Assembly (NCBI GenBank): GCA_024711295.1 | Contig: JANJTB010000032.1 | Location: forward strand, 62,001 to 126,000 | DNA: 64,000 nucleotides | Source of the DNA: a bacterium | GTDB taxonomy: Bacteria; Bacteroidota; Ignavibacteria; Kapaibacteriales; UBA2268 | Direction: 5' to 3' | Part shown: in pieces, positions 1 through 8,407 of the stretch | Layout: each line of letters starts with the position of its first letter | Numbering within the stretch: position 1 is the stretch's first letter | Made by a program: the position numbers and the translations under genes | Notes under the pieces: model-generated | The model's database searches: none | Seen by the model: the letters and a program-made list of their open reading frames with translations, nothing else | Told to the model about the DNA's origin: nothing

Positions 1-1
1 A

Positions 2-442
2 CATAGGCTCGTTGATGGCAAAAAAATGATATTGGGTGGAGTACTAATATCCGACAATTTCGGTATGATAGCACACAGTGACGGAGATGCGCTTGCTCAT
101 GCCATAATTGACAGTTTACTGGGCGCAGTTGGATTAGGCGATATTGGAGAGCATTTCCCGGATTCCGATGACCAGTATAAAAATGCTGACAGTATGCAAT
201 TATTGGCTCACACAATTTCATTAATATCCAAACATGGTTATAGAATTATCAATATTGACGTACTGATACAGCTCGAAAAACCAAAATTAAAAGATTATAA
301 AAGTCAAATAAGAGACAATGTTGCTAAAATTTGCGGATTAGAAGCATCAAGGGTTAATATCAAAGCCGGTACAAACGAAAAAATGGGATTTGTTGGCAGG
401 TCCGAAGGTATTGGTGTATTTTGTGTTTCTCAGGTTGAATAA
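2..442 (+). CDS. ispF: 2-C-methyl-D-erythritol 2,4-cyclodiphosphate synthase (5' end outside window)
   Basis: This is the MEP-pathway enzyme that cyclises CDP-methylerythritol 2-phosphate to MEcPP, releasing CMP, on the way to isoprenoids. The frame is open from base 2, where the first codon is the His of the DxH metal site (HRLVDGKK), so only about nine residues are missing. The second metal His lies in AHSDGDALAHA, followed by the family segments GLGDIGEHFPDSD and NEKMGFVGRSEGI, the nucleotide-binding end. The 146 visible residues fit a roughly 157-residue family. An in-frame ATG at 26 is internal and is not the true start. The stop codon directly abuts the ATG of the following kinase gene, which suggests translational coupling. 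Confidence 0.95.
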   Translation, partial: HRLVDGKKMILGGVLISDNFGMIAHSDGDALAHAIIDSLLGAVGLGDIGEHFPDSDDQYKNADSMQLLAHTISLISKHGYRIINIDVLIQLEKPKLKDYKSQIRDNVAKICGLEASRVNIKAGTNEKMGFVGRSEGIGVFCVSQVE

Positions 443-2728
443 ATGAAAAGCTTTTTAATCATAACTTTCTTTTTTGTACTATCAATTTCTGTTTTTTCAC
501 AAGAAGTTTACAGATATAAGGTTGAAAATCTAAAGCAACTGCACAGCTCTAATCCTTATATTATCTATGATAAACATAATAATAGTCTTAGAGAGATATA
601 TTTTAATTACATATTTACTGGAAATTACGAAAAAGTAGATATTTTTAAAAACGACTCTTTAACAAAGGGATTTGTTCTCGAAAACTCTAAGTTGGTTTCT
701 TCTGCAAAATTTGGCGACAACATTATCAATATCATTCTTGAATCGAAGAATATATATTTGTTGATAATGACACCTGAAGGTGATATAATAGGCAAAGATT
801 TAATACATACCCTACTAATACCTGAAGCATTGGATAAAATTAAAATTATCCCTTTAGTAGACAAAGAGAAATATTTAGTGAGTATTGGTGAGAGTTTAAT
901 TTCAGTCAGCTACGAAAATAAAAATAAAGTCAGCACAGTTGAAATGCTCACGCAAATAAATGGAGCATTACTTGAGCTTGACAATGAATCCGGATTGAAC
1001 TTATCTCATTATGCAACTGTCCAGGAAAGTGATAATAGTATAACAGTAAATTTCTACAATCATAAAAATGAGTTCTTGTTTCTAACTAACTTGCCCCTCC
1101 AAAAAAAGTATAAGTGGGTAGATATCGGGACTGAATTGGTATATGTTACTTCACCTGCTCCAGGCCAATCGTTTATACAAATTATTGATAAAAATTCTGG
1201 CACAATAAGTCACAGCTTTTGGATTGATTCAGATATCAACTTGATTACTTTTTATAAGACCAATACCGAAATATTTGTAAAATATATTAATTACATGGAA
1301 GATACATATTTTTTGAATGTTATTAAATTAATTGGTGAAGGCAAAAAAGAACAGATATTTGAGTCACCATTATCAAACAGCACTTCGGAGCCATTTTACT
1401 TATTAAATAACGACGGACTTTCAATTTTGCTGTTAACAAATGCTATTGCAGTATTTGACAAAGAACACAATTTAATAGCCAATGTCATAACAAAGTTGCC
1501 AAAGAGAATTTTCTCAGATGAGCCAACCAATAAGATAAAATGCACTAATTTTGACGAAACTTTTATAGTATATAATGACTTAGGTGGCATTAAGTTCACA
1601 ATGGCTGAGAATTCAAATTGGATTTTGGATAAGTTTGTTTATGAATTTCGCAATTATGCAATTATTATTTTGTTAATTCTGCTATTGATGGTGTTTATTC
1701 AGCTTTATCGTCATCAGCGCAGGGTTGCTAAAGAAATTTTGGAGTTACCAACTGTAGGACTACTTTTTGTTGTTGACTCTAATGGTAGAGTTACACAATT
1801 AAATGGATTAGCCAAAGAATTTCTTGAGATAAACGAAAGTACTCCAAAACGCAAATTCTTCAGATTTTATGCCAGAAGTGAAAAAACTATGCAATTTGCA
1901 GACTTAATTGATAGAGGAGTCGAAAGTAGAGAAAATTTTACAAAAAAAATTTCTATTAAAATAAACGACTCCGAAACTGAATGGTTTTGTAAAGTAATTG
2001 CACTAAGAAACCTTACCGGTATGTTCAGAGGTGTTGTGTTGTCAGCAATTGATATTACCGAACAATTAGAAAGAAAGAGACTCTCGAACTGGGCACAGTT
2101 AGCACACGATATGCAGACTAATTTATCAACAATAAAACTCAATGCCGAACATTTAGATATTGCAATCAGTGAAAATAACAAATCCAGACAAAAAAGAATA
2201 ATATTTCAAGTAAGTTTACTCATGCAAAGGGTTCGGGATATTGTTACTGTTGGAAGAAATGAAAATCTAAACCTCGAACAAACTTCATTATTCGAATTAT
2301 TCACATCAGTTCGTAATGAATTTGATGAGCTCATGTTTCCTAATATAACTTTTGAAATCGAAAAAACAAATTTAATAATCAATTGCGATAAAGCCAAATT
2401 AATCAGAGCAGTGAGGAATGCTGCTGAGAATGGCATTAAAGCAATAAAAGAAAAAGATGGCAAAATTACATTGAGAGCTAAATCTAATGTTGACTTTGTA
2501 ATAATAACTATTGAAGATAATGGACCTGGAATGGATGATGAAATAAAGAAAAAAATGTTGACTCCTTATTTCACTACAGGAACAAAAACCGGTGGCAGTG
2601 GAATTGGCACTATGATAATGCAACATGTTGCAGAATTGCATAAAGGTAAAATTGTTGTTGAGTCTGAGCTGGGAATCGGTACAAAAGTTAATTTCTTTAT
2701 ACCTCACAAAATTGACCAAAATTCTTAG
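443..2728 (+). CDS. Membrane sensor histidine kinase with large extracytoplasmic domain and PAS domain
   Basis: The protein has 761 residues. Residues 1-19 form a signal peptide ending ...SVFSQ. About 380 beta-rich, probably periplasmic residues follow, and then one membrane segment at about 403-421 (AIIILLILLLMVFIQL). A PAS-like segment lies at about 430-540. The phospho-acceptor is His555 in LAHDMQTN. The ATPase domain has an N box (RNAAENGIKA), DNGPGM at about 692 and GGSGIG at about 717. There is no receiver domain. It would autophosphorylate in response to an envelope signal and pass phosphate to a regulator, but no response regulator lies nearby. The gene starts on the base after the ispF stop. 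The N-terminal domain resembles no family I can name and the signal is unknown. Confidence 0.88.
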   Translation: MKSFLIITFFFVLSISVFSQEVYRYKVENLKQLHSSNPYIIYDKHNNSLREIYFNYIFTGNYEKVDIFKNDSLTKGFVLENSKLVSSAKFGDNIINIILESKNIYLLIMTPEGDIIGKDLIHTLLIPEALDKIKIIPLVDKEKYLVSIGESLISVSYENKNKVSTVEMLTQINGALLELDNESGLNLSHYATVQESDNSITVNFYNHKNEFLFLTNLPLQKKYKWVDIGTELVYVTSPAPGQSFIQIIDKNSGTISHSFWIDSDINLITFYKTNTEIFVKYINYMEDTYFLNVIKLIGEGKKEQIFESPLSNSTSEPFYLLNNDGLSILLLTNAIAVFDKEHNLIANVITKLPKRIFSDEPTNKIKCTNFDETFIVYNDLGGIKFTMAENSNWILDKFVYEFRNYAIIILLILLLMVFIQLYRHQRRVAKEILELPTVGLLFVVDSNGRVTQLNGLAKEFLEINESTPKRKFFRFYARSEKTMQFADLIDRGVESRENFTKKISIKINDSETEWFCKVIALRNLTGMFRGVVLSAIDITEQLERKRLSNWAQLAHDMQTNLSTIKLNAEHLDIAISENNKSRQKRIIFQVSLLMQRVRDIVTVGRNENLNLEQTSLFELFTSVRNEFDELMFPNITFEIEKTNLIINCDKAKLIRAVRNAAENGIKAIKEKDGKITLRAKSNVDFVIITIEDNGPGMDDEIKKKMLTPYFTTGTKTGGSGIGTMIMQHVAELHKGKIVVESELGIGTKVNFFIPHKIDQNS

Positions 2729-2748
2729 AAAATGTGGAAAAATTATTT

Positions 2749-2789
2749 GCACGAATTATACTAAAAATACGTGCTTGTTTTTTATTTTT
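2749..2789 (+). terminator. Possible intrinsic terminator of ispF-kinase unit
   Basis: A short GC arm GCACG (2749-2753) pairs with CGTGC (2770-2774) and is followed by TTGTTTTTTATTTTT. The stem is only 5 bp with a 16-nt loop, so this is a weak call supported mainly by its place between two genes and by the T tract. Confidence 0.4.
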
Positions 2790-2835
2790 AATACAATTAG
2801 TATATATCAATTCATTTTTTTTTGGAGTTACTTAG

Positions 2836-5052
2836 ATGACTGTCAGAATGCGTAGTTTGCAAAGTATTAATACTAAGAAATCTACTGATGTAATGAGCAT
2901 GCCATTGATGGAGAAACCTGTTTCAGACTATTTCAATGAATTTGTTTTTGGTCCCGAAGCCAAGAAAAAATATTTGCCCATAGAAATACTCGAAAAACTC
3001 AATCATTGCATAGAAAATTACATCCCGCTGGACAAAGAAACAGCTGATATCATTGCCCTAGGGCTAAAGAACTGGGCTATTGACCATCAAGTTACTCATT
3101 ATACACATTGGTTCCAACCACTGACAGGTAAAACCTCTGAAAAACATGACACTTTTTTTCAGTTTGACAAGAACTGGAGAGCAATCGAAAAACTTTCCGG
3201 AAGGGAGTTAACTATTCAGGAGCCAGATGGCTCGAGTTTCCCAACCGGTGGATTGCGAACAACGCACGAAGCAAGAAGCTATACTGTGTGGGACCCTACT
3301 TCTCCAATATTTATAAGGAGAACAAGATATGGAAGAACACTCTGCGTACCAGCAATATTGATATCTTACTCCGGCGAATCACTCGACCTCAAAGCCCCAC
3401 TTCTCAAATCTATGAAACTTATCAACGAAATTTCCACTAAAGTATGTAAACTGTTTGATGGCAGCATAAATAAAGTACTGCCTACATTAGGTTGGGAACA
3501 GGAATATTTTGTGGTTGATGAATCATTATTCAATGCCAGGCCTGATTTAGTTTTATGCGGTAGGACACTTTACGGTAATGGCTCAGCAAGAGGGCAACAA
3601 TTGGCAGATCATTATTTTGGTGCTATTCCTGAAAGGGTGTATAATTTTATCATTGAGTTCGAACAAGAGGCATTGAGATTAGGAATACCAATAAAAACAC
3701 GACACAACGAAGTAGCACCTAATCAGTTTGAATGTGCTCCTCATTTTGAATTTGCAAATATTGCCGCTGATCATAACCTGTTATTAATGGATAAAATTGA
3801 TAAGGTTGCCATTCGACATGGTCTGCGAGTATTAATTCATGAAAAACCGTTCCAAGGAATTAACGGTTCAGGCAAGCACAATAATTGGTCGCTTGCTACT
3901 GATACAGGTGTTAACTTATTAGACCCGGGTGACAATCCTCATAAGAATTTGCTTTTCTTGACATTTTTCATTAACACATTGGCAGCAGTGTATAAGAATG
4001 CTGATTTGCTCCGAGCAAGTATCGCCAGTGCAGGTAATGACCATAGGTTAGGTGCCAACGAAGCTCCACCCGCGATTATTTCTGCTTTTATTGGTGATAA
4101 TATGGAAAGAGCACTCGAAGCATTCCTTAATGATACTGACCTTGATGAAATTGACCATTTGGAAGAAAACAGTCTTGATTTCCTTTTAGTTCCCTTCCAA
4201 AAACAACACTCAACAGATAGAAACAGAACATCACCATTTCCATTTACAGGTAATAAATTCGAATTCCGTGCTCCGGGTTCAAGTGTCAATGTATCCCTTC
4301 CGATGACAGTACTCAATGTAATAGTTGCTGACCAATTAAAAGAATTTTATAGTAATATTGAATTAAAACTGCAGGAATTTGAAGGTTCTTCAGATTCTGT
4401 CTTGGTAAATGAACTTAATAATATCATCAAATCTGAACTAAAGAGTATTTACAATGAATTGACACCAATTCTTTTCAATGGTGACAATTACGAAAAAGAA
4501 TGGGTAGAAGAAGCAGAAAAGAGAGGTTTACCTAATCTGAAATCTACACCTGAAGCATTAAAAGCATTTTTGAGTGATAAAAATATTAAGATTTTTGAAA
4601 GAAATAACATATTCAAACCTCATGAAGTAATTGCAAGATACAATGTTGCCATAGAAGAATATGTCAACAAACTTGAAATTGAAGCTATCCTGGTTGATGA
4701 AATTGCTCAAACACTTATCATTCCTGCTGTTGTAAATTATCAAAATGACCTCATCCAGAATGTTCAGGGGCTGAAAGAGCTTGGATTATCAAATGAGTCA
4801 GAGACCCATAAAAATCAATTGTTGAAAATTTCGAGCCACCTCGAAGGTATGATAAAACATCTTGAATTACTTGATGATTACCGTCGTGAGTTATCAAAAA
4901 TTAGTGATTTATCAGAAAAAGCCACAATTTTTGACAGTAAAATCAAGCCCATATTCGAAACCATAAGATTTCACGCTGATAAACTCGAGATGATTGTAGA
5001 TGATAAATTCTGGCAATTGCCTAAGTATCGCGAATTATTATTTTTACACTGA
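2836..5052 (+). CDS. glnN: Type III glutamine synthetase
   Basis: This cytoplasmic enzyme makes glutamine from glutamate, ammonia and ATP. At 738 residues it matches the large GSIII class (about 730 residues) found in Bacteroidetes and cyanobacteria rather than the roughly 450-residue GSI. Visible GS motifs are GWEQEYFVVDE (about 218), NQFECAPHFEF, HEKPFQGINGSGKHNNW (about 334, the ATP and glutamate region) and NRTSPFPFTGNKFEFRAPGSS (from about 462). The C-terminal helical extension typical of GSIII runs from about residue 500. The ATG follows GGAG at 10-nt spacing. The gene stands alone. The repeat-rich non-coding stretch after it may hold its terminator. Confidence 0.97.
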   Translation: MTVRMRSLQSINTKKSTDVMSMPLMEKPVSDYFNEFVFGPEAKKKYLPIEILEKLNHCIENYIPLDKETADIIALGLKNWAIDHQVTHYTHWFQPLTGKTSEKHDTFFQFDKNWRAIEKLSGRELTIQEPDGSSFPTGGLRTTHEARSYTVWDPTSPIFIRRTRYGRTLCVPAILISYSGESLDLKAPLLKSMKLINEISTKVCKLFDGSINKVLPTLGWEQEYFVVDESLFNARPDLVLCGRTLYGNGSARGQQLADHYFGAIPERVYNFIIEFEQEALRLGIPIKTRHNEVAPNQFECAPHFEFANIAADHNLLLMDKIDKVAIRHGLRVLIHEKPFQGINGSGKHNNWSLATDTGVNLLDPGDNPHKNLLFLTFFINTLAAVYKNADLLRASIASAGNDHRLGANEAPPAIISAFIGDNMERALEAFLNDTDLDEIDHLEENSLDFLLVPFQKQHSTDRNRTSPFPFTGNKFEFRAPGSSVNVSLPMTVLNVIVADQLKEFYSNIELKLQEFEGSSDSVLVNELNNIIKSELKSIYNELTPILFNGDNYEKEWVEEAEKRGLPNLKSTPEALKAFLSDKNIKIFERNNIFKPHEVIARYNVAIEEYVNKLEIEAILVDEIAQTLIIPAVVNYQNDLIQNVQGLKELGLSNESETHKNQLLKISSHLEGMIKHLELLDDYRRELSKISDLSEKATIFDSKIKPIFETIRFHADKLEMIVDDKFWQLPKYRELLFLH

Positions 5053-5075
5053 TATATTTATAAACAGATATCATG

Positions 5076-5098
5076 ATGTTGGTGCGGTGCACCAACAT
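5076..5098. repeat. Perfect 10-bp inverted repeat, loop GGT
   Basis: ATGTTGGTGC and GCACCAACAT pair perfectly across a 3-nt loop, starting 24 bases after the glnN stop. No T tract follows, so it is either a U-less terminator, an RNA-stabilising 3' hairpin or an operator. Confidence 0.65.
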
Positions 5099-5178
5099 AA
5101 CAAATATCTAGCCAAATTCATTCATTGCAATGTTATGAATATTGGTTTTATAAAATTTCTAGTGCCTCATATCAGGCA

Positions 5179-5213
5179 ATCCCTTAATTATCATGTGGTG
5201 GTTATTAAGGGAT
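5179..5213. repeat. 10-bp inverted repeat, 15-nt loop
   Basis: ATCCCTTAAT (5179-5188) pairs with ATTAAGGGAT (5204-5213). It sits mid-way between glnN and fliP. Its function is unknown, and a T-rich tail is absent. Confidence 0.55.
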
Positions 5214-5226
5214 CTTATTGTACATG

Positions 5227-5242
5227 TGAACAATATTGTTCA
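5227..5242. promoter_or_regulatory. Perfect 16-bp palindrome, possible operator
   Basis: TGAACAAT followed by ATTGTTCA is a gapless perfect palindrome 147 bases upstream of the fliP start. This form suits a dimeric regulator. No regulator is identified. Confidence 0.4.
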
Positions 5243-5388
5243 TATTATTAGTTAAAAACTAATTTCTTGAGTTACCGACAATTCTATATTTTTCAATGAT
5301 TTAAACGCCTGTTTGTCAAGCAATTAATCTATGGCACATTGCTTGTAATAAACACTATATCATTTATAGGAAAAGAAATACACATTAC

Positions 5389-6150
5389 ATGATTTATAAA
5401 TTTTTAATCTTGATTATTCTATTTGTTTTTGCAGCAGAGCCCACTCTATCGCAATCCGGAACTTCAGTACCTGTACCAAACATTTCAATAAATGTTGACG
5501 GGCTCAATAATGGGGAAAAAGATTTTGTTTTGAGCTTGCAGATACTTGCTGTAATGACTGTTCTTACGCTTGCTCCATCAATTTTGGTAATGATGACAAG
5601 CTTTACAAGAATCATAATAGTGTTCCAGTTCTTAAAGCAAGCAATGGGTACAACAAACCAACCGCCTGCACAATTAATAACAGGGCTTGCGCTATTTTTG
5701 ACATTTTTTGTCATGCAACCTGTATTTAACGAAGCTAATGAGCAAGGTATTCAGCCCTATTTACGCGAAGAAATTACCCAATCACAGGCAGTTGATAATA
5801 TAGTACAACCTTTCAAAAAGTTTATGCTGAAGCACGTCAGAGAAGAAGATTTAGGTTTATTTATCAAATTGAGTGGTGACGAAAAACCAGCTACACCAGA
5901 GGAAGTATCTATTTGGGCATTAATACCTGCATTCTCTCTAAGCGAAATCAGAGTAGCGTTTCAGATTGGATTTATGCTTTTTATTCCATTTTTGGTTTTG
6001 GATATGATAATAGCCAGTACACTTATGTCGCTAGGTATGTTTCTTTTACCGCCACAGCTGATTTCCTTGCCAATCAAGATACTTCTTTTCATATTAGTAG
6101 ATGGTTGGTACTTGATTGTAGATTCATTAATGAAAAGTATTACTAATTAG
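5389..6150 (+). CDS. fliP: Flagellar type III export gate protein FliP
   Basis: FliP forms the core pentamer of the export gate in the flagellar basal body, through which rod, hook and filament subunits pass. The 253-residue length is standard. A signal peptide (ending about TLSQS) is followed by the FliP core: ILVMMTSFTRIIIVFQFLKQ, the conserved TTNQPPAQLITGLALFLTFF, and C-terminal membrane segments including GFMLFIPFLVLDMIIAS and LPPQLISLPIKILLFILVDGW. It leads a four-gene run with fliQ 13 bases downstream. Confidence 0.97.
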   Translation: MIYKFLILIILFVFAAEPTLSQSGTSVPVPNISINVDGLNNGEKDFVLSLQILAVMTVLTLAPSILVMMTSFTRIIIVFQFLKQAMGTTNQPPAQLITGLALFLTFFVMQPVFNEANEQGIQPYLREEITQSQAVDNIVQPFKKFMLKHVREEDLGLFIKLSGDEKPATPEEVSIWALIPAFSLSEIRVAFQIGFMLFIPFLVLDMIIASTLMSLGMFLLPPQLISLPIKILLFILVDGWYLIVDSLMKSITN

Positions 6151-6163
6151 GACATTTAAAAAT

Positions 6164-6427
6164 ATGACAGATCAATTTGTCATTCAAATAGCCAGAGATG
6201 CATTTTATCATGTAATTCTATTAGTAGGCCCATTGCTTTTGGTTTCACTTATTATTGGTCTTCTGATATCGATATTTCAGGCAGCAACATCAATTTCAGA
6301 GCAAACTCTGACTTTCGTACCAAAACTATTGGCTGTGTTTATTGTATTGATACTTATTCTACCCAATATGATAAGTGTTATGAAGAAATTTACAATTGAG
6401 ATAATGAACTATATTGCAGGGATGTAG
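6164..6427 (+). CDS. fliQ: Flagellar export gate protein FliQ
   Basis: This 87-residue, two-helix inner-membrane protein wraps the FliP/FliR gate as its tetrameric component. Helix one is about 17-38 (ILLVGPLLLVSLIIGLLIS), then the conserved IFQAATSISEQTLTFVPK loop, then helix two (LLAVFIVLILILPNMI). Length and motif are canonical. It lies between fliP and fliR with 8 bases to the next start. Confidence 0.96.
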   Translation: MTDQFVIQIARDAFYHVILLVGPLLLVSLIIGLLISIFQAATSISEQTLTFVPKLLAVFIVLILILPNMISVMKKFTIEIMNYIAGM

Positions 6428-6435
6428 AGCAAGTA

Positions 6436-7236
6436 ATGATAGACTCCGGTGCTATAGAATTATACAGTTCAAAATTTCTGATAGGTGCTTTGATATTTAT
6501 CAGGATTTTAGGAATGTTGGCTTCAGCACCAGTTTTTAAATCCACAGTCATAAAACCTCACCTTAAGATTTTTTTTGCCGCACTGATGGCATTAATAATG
6601 ACAACTTCATTTTGGGAATCACAACCAAAGATTGAATTTGAGTTATTAAATATCAGTGTTATTGCTCTCAAAGAATTCTTTTTTGGTGTATTAATCGGGT
6701 ACAGTGCAAGTGCTGTATTTTTTGCTGCCAGATTTGCCGGTGGCGTAATAGACATGGAAATGGGCTATAACACTTCAATGCTCTTTGACCCGAGTTCAAT
6801 GACACCTACACTTGTTGGTGAGATTAAGGATCTAATAGCTCTTATGATTTTCTTTATCATCAATGGTCCAAACCAGTTGATAGAGGCTTTGTATGCTTCA
6901 TTTAGGGCAGTACCACTTAGCACATTTGCCATTAGCGATGCCACAATACAATTATTGATAAAAATGGTGGTTACTGTATTCATATTAGCTCTGAAGTTCG
7001 CTTCACCAGTACTTATTGCACTTTTTTGCACGAACTTTTCATTAGCTCTCCTTGCCAGAGTAGCACCACAAACTAATATATTCATTCTCAGCTTTCAAGT
7101 AAAAATCGCAGTTGGTTTATTGGTATTGTTTTCAATTGTCCCTTTGTTGGTTTACGTTATTAAATGGGCACTTGAGTCATTTCAGAGCAATACATTACAA
7201 ATTATAATGACTCTTTACCCTGGGAGAGTTTTGTAA
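6436..7236 (+). CDS. fliR: Flagellar export gate protein FliR
   Basis: FliR is a single-copy gate subunit that caps the FliP helical assembly. The protein has 266 residues and six or so hydrophobic segments. Recognisable pieces are FIRILGMLASAPVF near the N-terminus, ALKEFFFGVLIGYSASAVFFAARFAGGVIDMEMGY in the middle, and LARVAPQTNIFILSFQVKIAVGL toward the C-terminus. Its TAA stop shares a base with the ATG of flhB (TAATG), so translation is coupled. Confidence 0.96.
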   Translation: MIDSGAIELYSSKFLIGALIFIRILGMLASAPVFKSTVIKPHLKIFFAALMALIMTTSFWESQPKIEFELLNISVIALKEFFFGVLIGYSASAVFFAARFAGGVIDMEMGYNTSMLFDPSSMTPTLVGEIKDLIALMIFFIINGPNQLIEALYASFRAVPLSTFAISDATIQLLIKMVVTVFILALKFASPVLIALFCTNFSLALLARVAPQTNIFILSFQVKIAVGLLVLFSIVPLLVYVIKWALESFQSNTLQIIMTLYPGRVL

Positions 7237-8354
7237 TGGCAGAAAATCAGGATGGACAAGAGAAAACCGAGAAAGCCACCCCGAAAAAGTTAGTTGAATC
7301 CAGAGACAAGGGTCAAGTTTCGAAAAGTATGGATATTACAACTGCCAGTGTTTTATTGGTTGGAGGCTCCTCAACCTTTTTGCTTGGTTCTTACACAATA
7401 GATAATTTTCGAGTCTTTTCAAGAGAAATTTTCTACAACTTACACAAAGTTAATTTAACAGACTCTACCGTGCCACCTTTCTTTTCTCAAATTGTTCAAT
7501 TTATCGGAATATCCGTCATTCCAATTATGTTGATAATAGTTGCAGTAATACTCAGTTCTGAAATTTCACAAGTTGGACTACATTTTGCAAAAAAGAAATT
7601 TACTGAGGGCTTGAATTTTAAGAAAATTTTTAATCCACTACCCGGACTCAGACGAATATTCTTTTCTTCAAACACTATGTTTGAGTTAGTGAAAAACTTT
7701 GCAAAAGTATTTGTACTCGGATTAATTGTATGGTCAGTGCTTGCTACCAAATTGGATATATTGCTCAGTATTATGGAAAAGCCATTTACAGAAATTGGTG
7801 TTTTGATGGGTCAAACAGCATTGGAAATCCTATTAAAAATGGGAGCAGTGTATGTTGTTATAGCAGTAGCAGATTTCATTTATCAAAGATGGAAATTTGG
7901 CGAAGATATGAAAATGACCAAAACAGAGGTAAAAGAGGAAAGCAAACAATCAGAAGGTGACCCAAAGGTAAAGTCAAAAATCAGAAGTCTGATGCTTAGC
8001 AGGATCAGAAAAATTATGCTGCAAAATGTTAAAACCGCAGATGTTGTAATCACTAACCCTACACATTATGCTATTGCGCTAAGCTATCAGCAAGGTCAAA
8101 TGACTGCTCCAAAAGTGGTTGCAAAAGGTGTTGACTATCTAGCACTAAAAATCAGGGAAATAGCAACAGAAAATAATATTCCGATTATTGAAGACCCACC
8201 ACTTGCACGAGCACTATATAAAGCATGCGAAATTGAGCAGGAAATTCCTGAAACACTTTTCAAATCTGTTGCTCAAGTATTGGCATATATTTATACTCTA
8301 CGTACCAAGAGTAATCCTCAGAAAAATGGTTTAAGCAGGATTAGACAATTATAA
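7236..8354 (+). CDS. flhB: Flagellar export switch protein FlhB
   Basis: FlhB controls substrate specificity of flagellar export and switches from hook to filament subunits after self-cleavage. It has 372 residues. The N-terminal charged segment QEKTEKATPKKLVESRDKGQ is typical, four membrane helices follow, and the cytoplasmic domain has the self-cleavage motif NPTH at residues 274-277 within VITNPTHYAIALSY. Downstream IIEDPPLARALYKACEIEQEIP is also conserved. Family placement favours flagellar over virulence type III secretion, because the neighbours are fliP, fliQ and fliR in flagellar order. A bidirectional hairpin ends the unit. Confidence 0.96.
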   Translation: MAENQDGQEKTEKATPKKLVESRDKGQVSKSMDITTASVLLVGGSSTFLLGSYTIDNFRVFSREIFYNLHKVNLTDSTVPPFFSQIVQFIGISVIPIMLIIVAVILSSEISQVGLHFAKKKFTEGLNFKKIFNPLPGLRRIFFSSNTMFELVKNFAKVFVLGLIVWSVLATKLDILLSIMEKPFTEIGVLMGQTALEILLKMGAVYVVIAVADFIYQRWKFGEDMKMTKTEVKEESKQSEGDPKVKSKIRSLMLSRIRKIMLQNVKTADVVITNPTHYAIALSYQQGQMTAPKVVAKGVDYLALKIREIATENNIPIIEDPPLARALYKACEIEQEIPETLFKSVAQVLAYIYTLRTKSNPQKNGLSRIRQL

Positions 8355-8357
8355 AAA

Positions 8358-8383
8358 AAAGCCTTCCCATTAAGAAAGGCTTT
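8358..8383. terminator. Bidirectional terminator between flhB and the M3 peptidase gene
   Basis: AAAGCCTT (8358-8365) pairs with AAGGCTTT (8376-8383) around a 10-nt loop. An A run on the left gives a long U tail for leftward transcripts. Rightward transcripts have a shorter TTTCATT tail. Confidence 0.8.
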
Positions 8384-8407
8384 CATTAAAAAAGTCTATT
8401 GAATTTA

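Larger units (their letters stand above)
5053..5388. other. Intergenic region rich in inverted repeats between glnN and fliP
   Basis: These 336 bases hold no convincing gene. They contain three separate inverted repeats, listed individually (5076-5098, 5179-5213, 5227-5242), and a fourth small one, TTAGTT-AAA-AACTAA, at about 5248-5262. The first may end glnN transcription and the others may control the flagellar export genes. No TAnnTTTG promoter element was found just before fliP. Confidence 0.6.

Noticed and set aside
5000-5251. Open frame spanning the glnN end and the repeat region
   Set aside because: Starts inside glnN, has no ribosome site, unusual composition (His/Cys/Tyr-rich) and runs through the inverted repeats.
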